NCBI GenBank assembly: GCA_002340515.1
Contig: DDMF01000004.1
Span: forward strand, 329 to 6,439
Direction of reading: 5' to 3'
Source of the DNA: Rhodobacteraceae bacterium UBA2553
Lineage (GTDB): Bacteria; Pseudomonadota; Alphaproteobacteria; Rhodobacterales; Rhodobacteraceae
DNA length: 6,111 bases
This document shows, in pieces, positions 5,136 through 6,111 of the stretch. Positions within the stretch are counted from its first letter, which is position 1; every line of letters starts with the position of its first letter. A program made the position numbers and the translations under genes. Under the pieces are notes generated by a model. It had not been told where the DNA came from. It worked only from the letters and a program-made list of their open reading frames with translations, and ran no database searches.

Positions 5136-6111
5136 TTACTGTGCGCCCCAAGTGTCTGACAAACGATACCCGCCGGGCCATGGATCTGATGGGTCGAGCA
5201 TATGCTGATGGGTGCCAGTGATCCAAGCCCGTCCCGAAATCTCGGGCGTGATGGCAGCGCGTCCGTTTAGGTCAAACTCCGCCACGATACGCCCCTGAAA
5301 TTCACTGTCGATGATCGACCGCGCCACATATCGGTCCTTAACGCCCATCTGGCCTTTCGCCAACAGCATCGCCATGCGCGCGGAAACACCGGTGCCGGTG
5401 GGCGAACGATCCACTTTTCCCGGTTTAATCGCCACCGCGTTTTTGCCGGTCAGCACATCGCCCTTACGCATCAGCGGCCCGGCGATCTGACAAAACGAGA
5501 TATGCTTCCAATCGGTGACCGGATGCGAAAAGCCAAGTTGCTCATTTGCTGCGTCGGTGATTTTGGCCCCGGTACGCGCCAGATCCGCCGCCTCATCCGG
5601 GGTCAGCGCAAAGCCAAGATCAGCCGCATCGACAATCACAAAACTGTCCCCTCCAAAGGCAGTATCAACACGCAAGCTGCCGATCCCTTCAACCTCAATC
5701 ATCACATCAAGCTTGTCTGCGAAACTCGCAACATTCTGCACGTTGATGCGTTCGGCTTTGCCGTCTTTGCATTCCGCCCGCACCCGCACCAAGCCACCGG
5801 GAGCCTCTAGCACCAAATGCGTTTCAGGCTCCACCATCGGCAGGATGCCACTGTCCAAAAGCACGGTCGCCACGCAGATCGAGTTTGACCCGGACATCGG
5901 CGGCGTGTCTTCAGGCTCCATAATGATCCACGCCGCATCCGCCTCGGGGTGTTTTGGCGGCACCAACAGGTTCACATGGCGAAAGACACCGCCGCGCGGT
6001 TCGTTCAATACGAACCGGCGCAAAGTATCATCCTCGGCAATCCAATTGCGTTGTTCCCAGATGGTGTCCCCGGGTGGCGGCATCACACCGCCCACGATCA
6101 CATCCCCCACC
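5136..6111 (-). CDS. Proline racemase superfamily protein, Ser/Thr active-site variant (5' end beyond window)
   Basis: This protein belongs to the superfamily of proline racemases, 4-hydroxyproline 2-epimerases and trans-3-hydroxyproline dehydratases, cytoplasmic enzymes acting at the alpha carbon of proline derivatives. The visible part is about 324 residues, starting GDVIVGGVMPPPGDTIWEQ. Family landmarks are LNEPRGG at 36-41, PPMSGSNSI at 70-78 where proline racemase has MCGHG, TAFGGDSFVIVD at 150-161, and DRSPTGTGVSARMA at 234-247 where racemases have a Cys before GTG. The catalytic residues therefore appear to be Ser73 and Thr238. Thr at the second position is known from trans-3-hydroxyproline dehydratases; those have Cys at the first. 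The GTG at 6110 is not a credible start, because the family's N-terminal strand and His-x-Gly-Glu-like motif are missing, so about 15-20 residues lie off the right edge. It converges on the GntR-family gene with 6 nt between stops. Substrate and reaction cannot be fixed from sequence. Confidence 0.88.
   Translation of the reverse strand, partial: VGDVIVGGVMPPPGDTIWEQRNWIAEDDTLRRFVLNEPRGGVFRHVNLLVPPKHPEADAAWIIMEPEDTPPMSGSNSICVATVLLDSGILPMVEPETHLVLEAPGGLVRVRAECKDGKAERINVQNVASFADKLDVMIEVEGIGSLRVDTAFGGDSFVIVDAADLGFALTPDEAADLARTGAKITDAANEQLGFSHPVTDWKHISFCQIAGPLMRKGDVLTGKNAVAIKPGKVDRSPTGTGVSARMAMLLAKGQMGVKDRYVARSIIDSEFQGRIVAEFDLNGRAAITPEISGRAWITGTHQHMLDPSDPWPGGYRLSDTWGAQ

Noticed and set aside
4467..5226. 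Minus-strand open frames opposite the GntR-family gene
   Set aside because: The plus strand carries a full winged helix-turn-helix and effector domain; the opposite frames have no family features.
6108..6110. GTG as the start codon of the racemase-family gene
   Set aside because: The frame is open to the window edge and the conserved N-terminal strand of the family is missing, so the true start lies beyond 6111.
1..6111. Mobile elements, CRISPR arrays, tRNA or rRNA genes
   Set aside because: No transposase or integrase frame, terminal repeats, regularly spaced repeats or cloverleaf-like segments were seen on either strand.

Overview
The window looks like a chromosomal segment of an alphaproteobacterium, most plausibly a marine Rhodobacterales (Roseobacter-type) species. 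This rests on moderately high G+C, codon use rich in GCC, GGC, ATC and GAT, and close resemblance to protein families common in that group. That placement is an inference from sequence feel, not from a search.

Layout: positions 1-4223 hold a minus-strand dipeptide ABC transporter operon. It is read from right to left as dppA (periplasmic binding protein, 2631-4223), dppB (permease, 1548-2555), dppC (permease, 651-1544) and dppD (ATPase, cut by the left edge at 1-647). The last three genes are packed with 3-nt gaps, each with a Shine-Dalgarno inside the preceding gene. The dppA-dppB gap is different: 75 nt, filled by two inverted repeats, one of them a perfect 9-bp GC stem. A dppF-like second ATPase would be expected just beyond the left edge.

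Positions 4224-4490 are a compact, AT-rich divergent regulatory region. It carries two near-identical 16-bp palindromes built on CACTGATATAT, one on the dppA side and one at the promoter of the divergent gene. That gene (4491-5129, plus strand) encodes a GntR-family regulator with an FCD-type effector domain in which two usual metal-ligand histidines appear to be replaced. The simplest reading is that the regulator binds both palindromes, controlling the transporter and itself.

Positions 5136-6111 hold the 3' part of a proline racemase superfamily gene on the minus strand, converging on the regulator with only 6 nt between stop codons. Both positions that carry catalytic cysteines in proline racemase are non-cysteine here (Ser73 and Thr238 in the visible part), so it is not an ordinary racemase.

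Together the genes suggest a regulated uptake-and-catabolism locus: DppABCD(F) imports dipeptides or similar small cationic/zwitterionic ligands, the GntR/FCD protein senses an intermediate, and the racemase-superfamily enzyme acts on a proline derivative. Import of (hydroxy)proline-containing peptides is an attractive but unproven link. No RNA genes, CRISPR arrays or mobile elements were seen.
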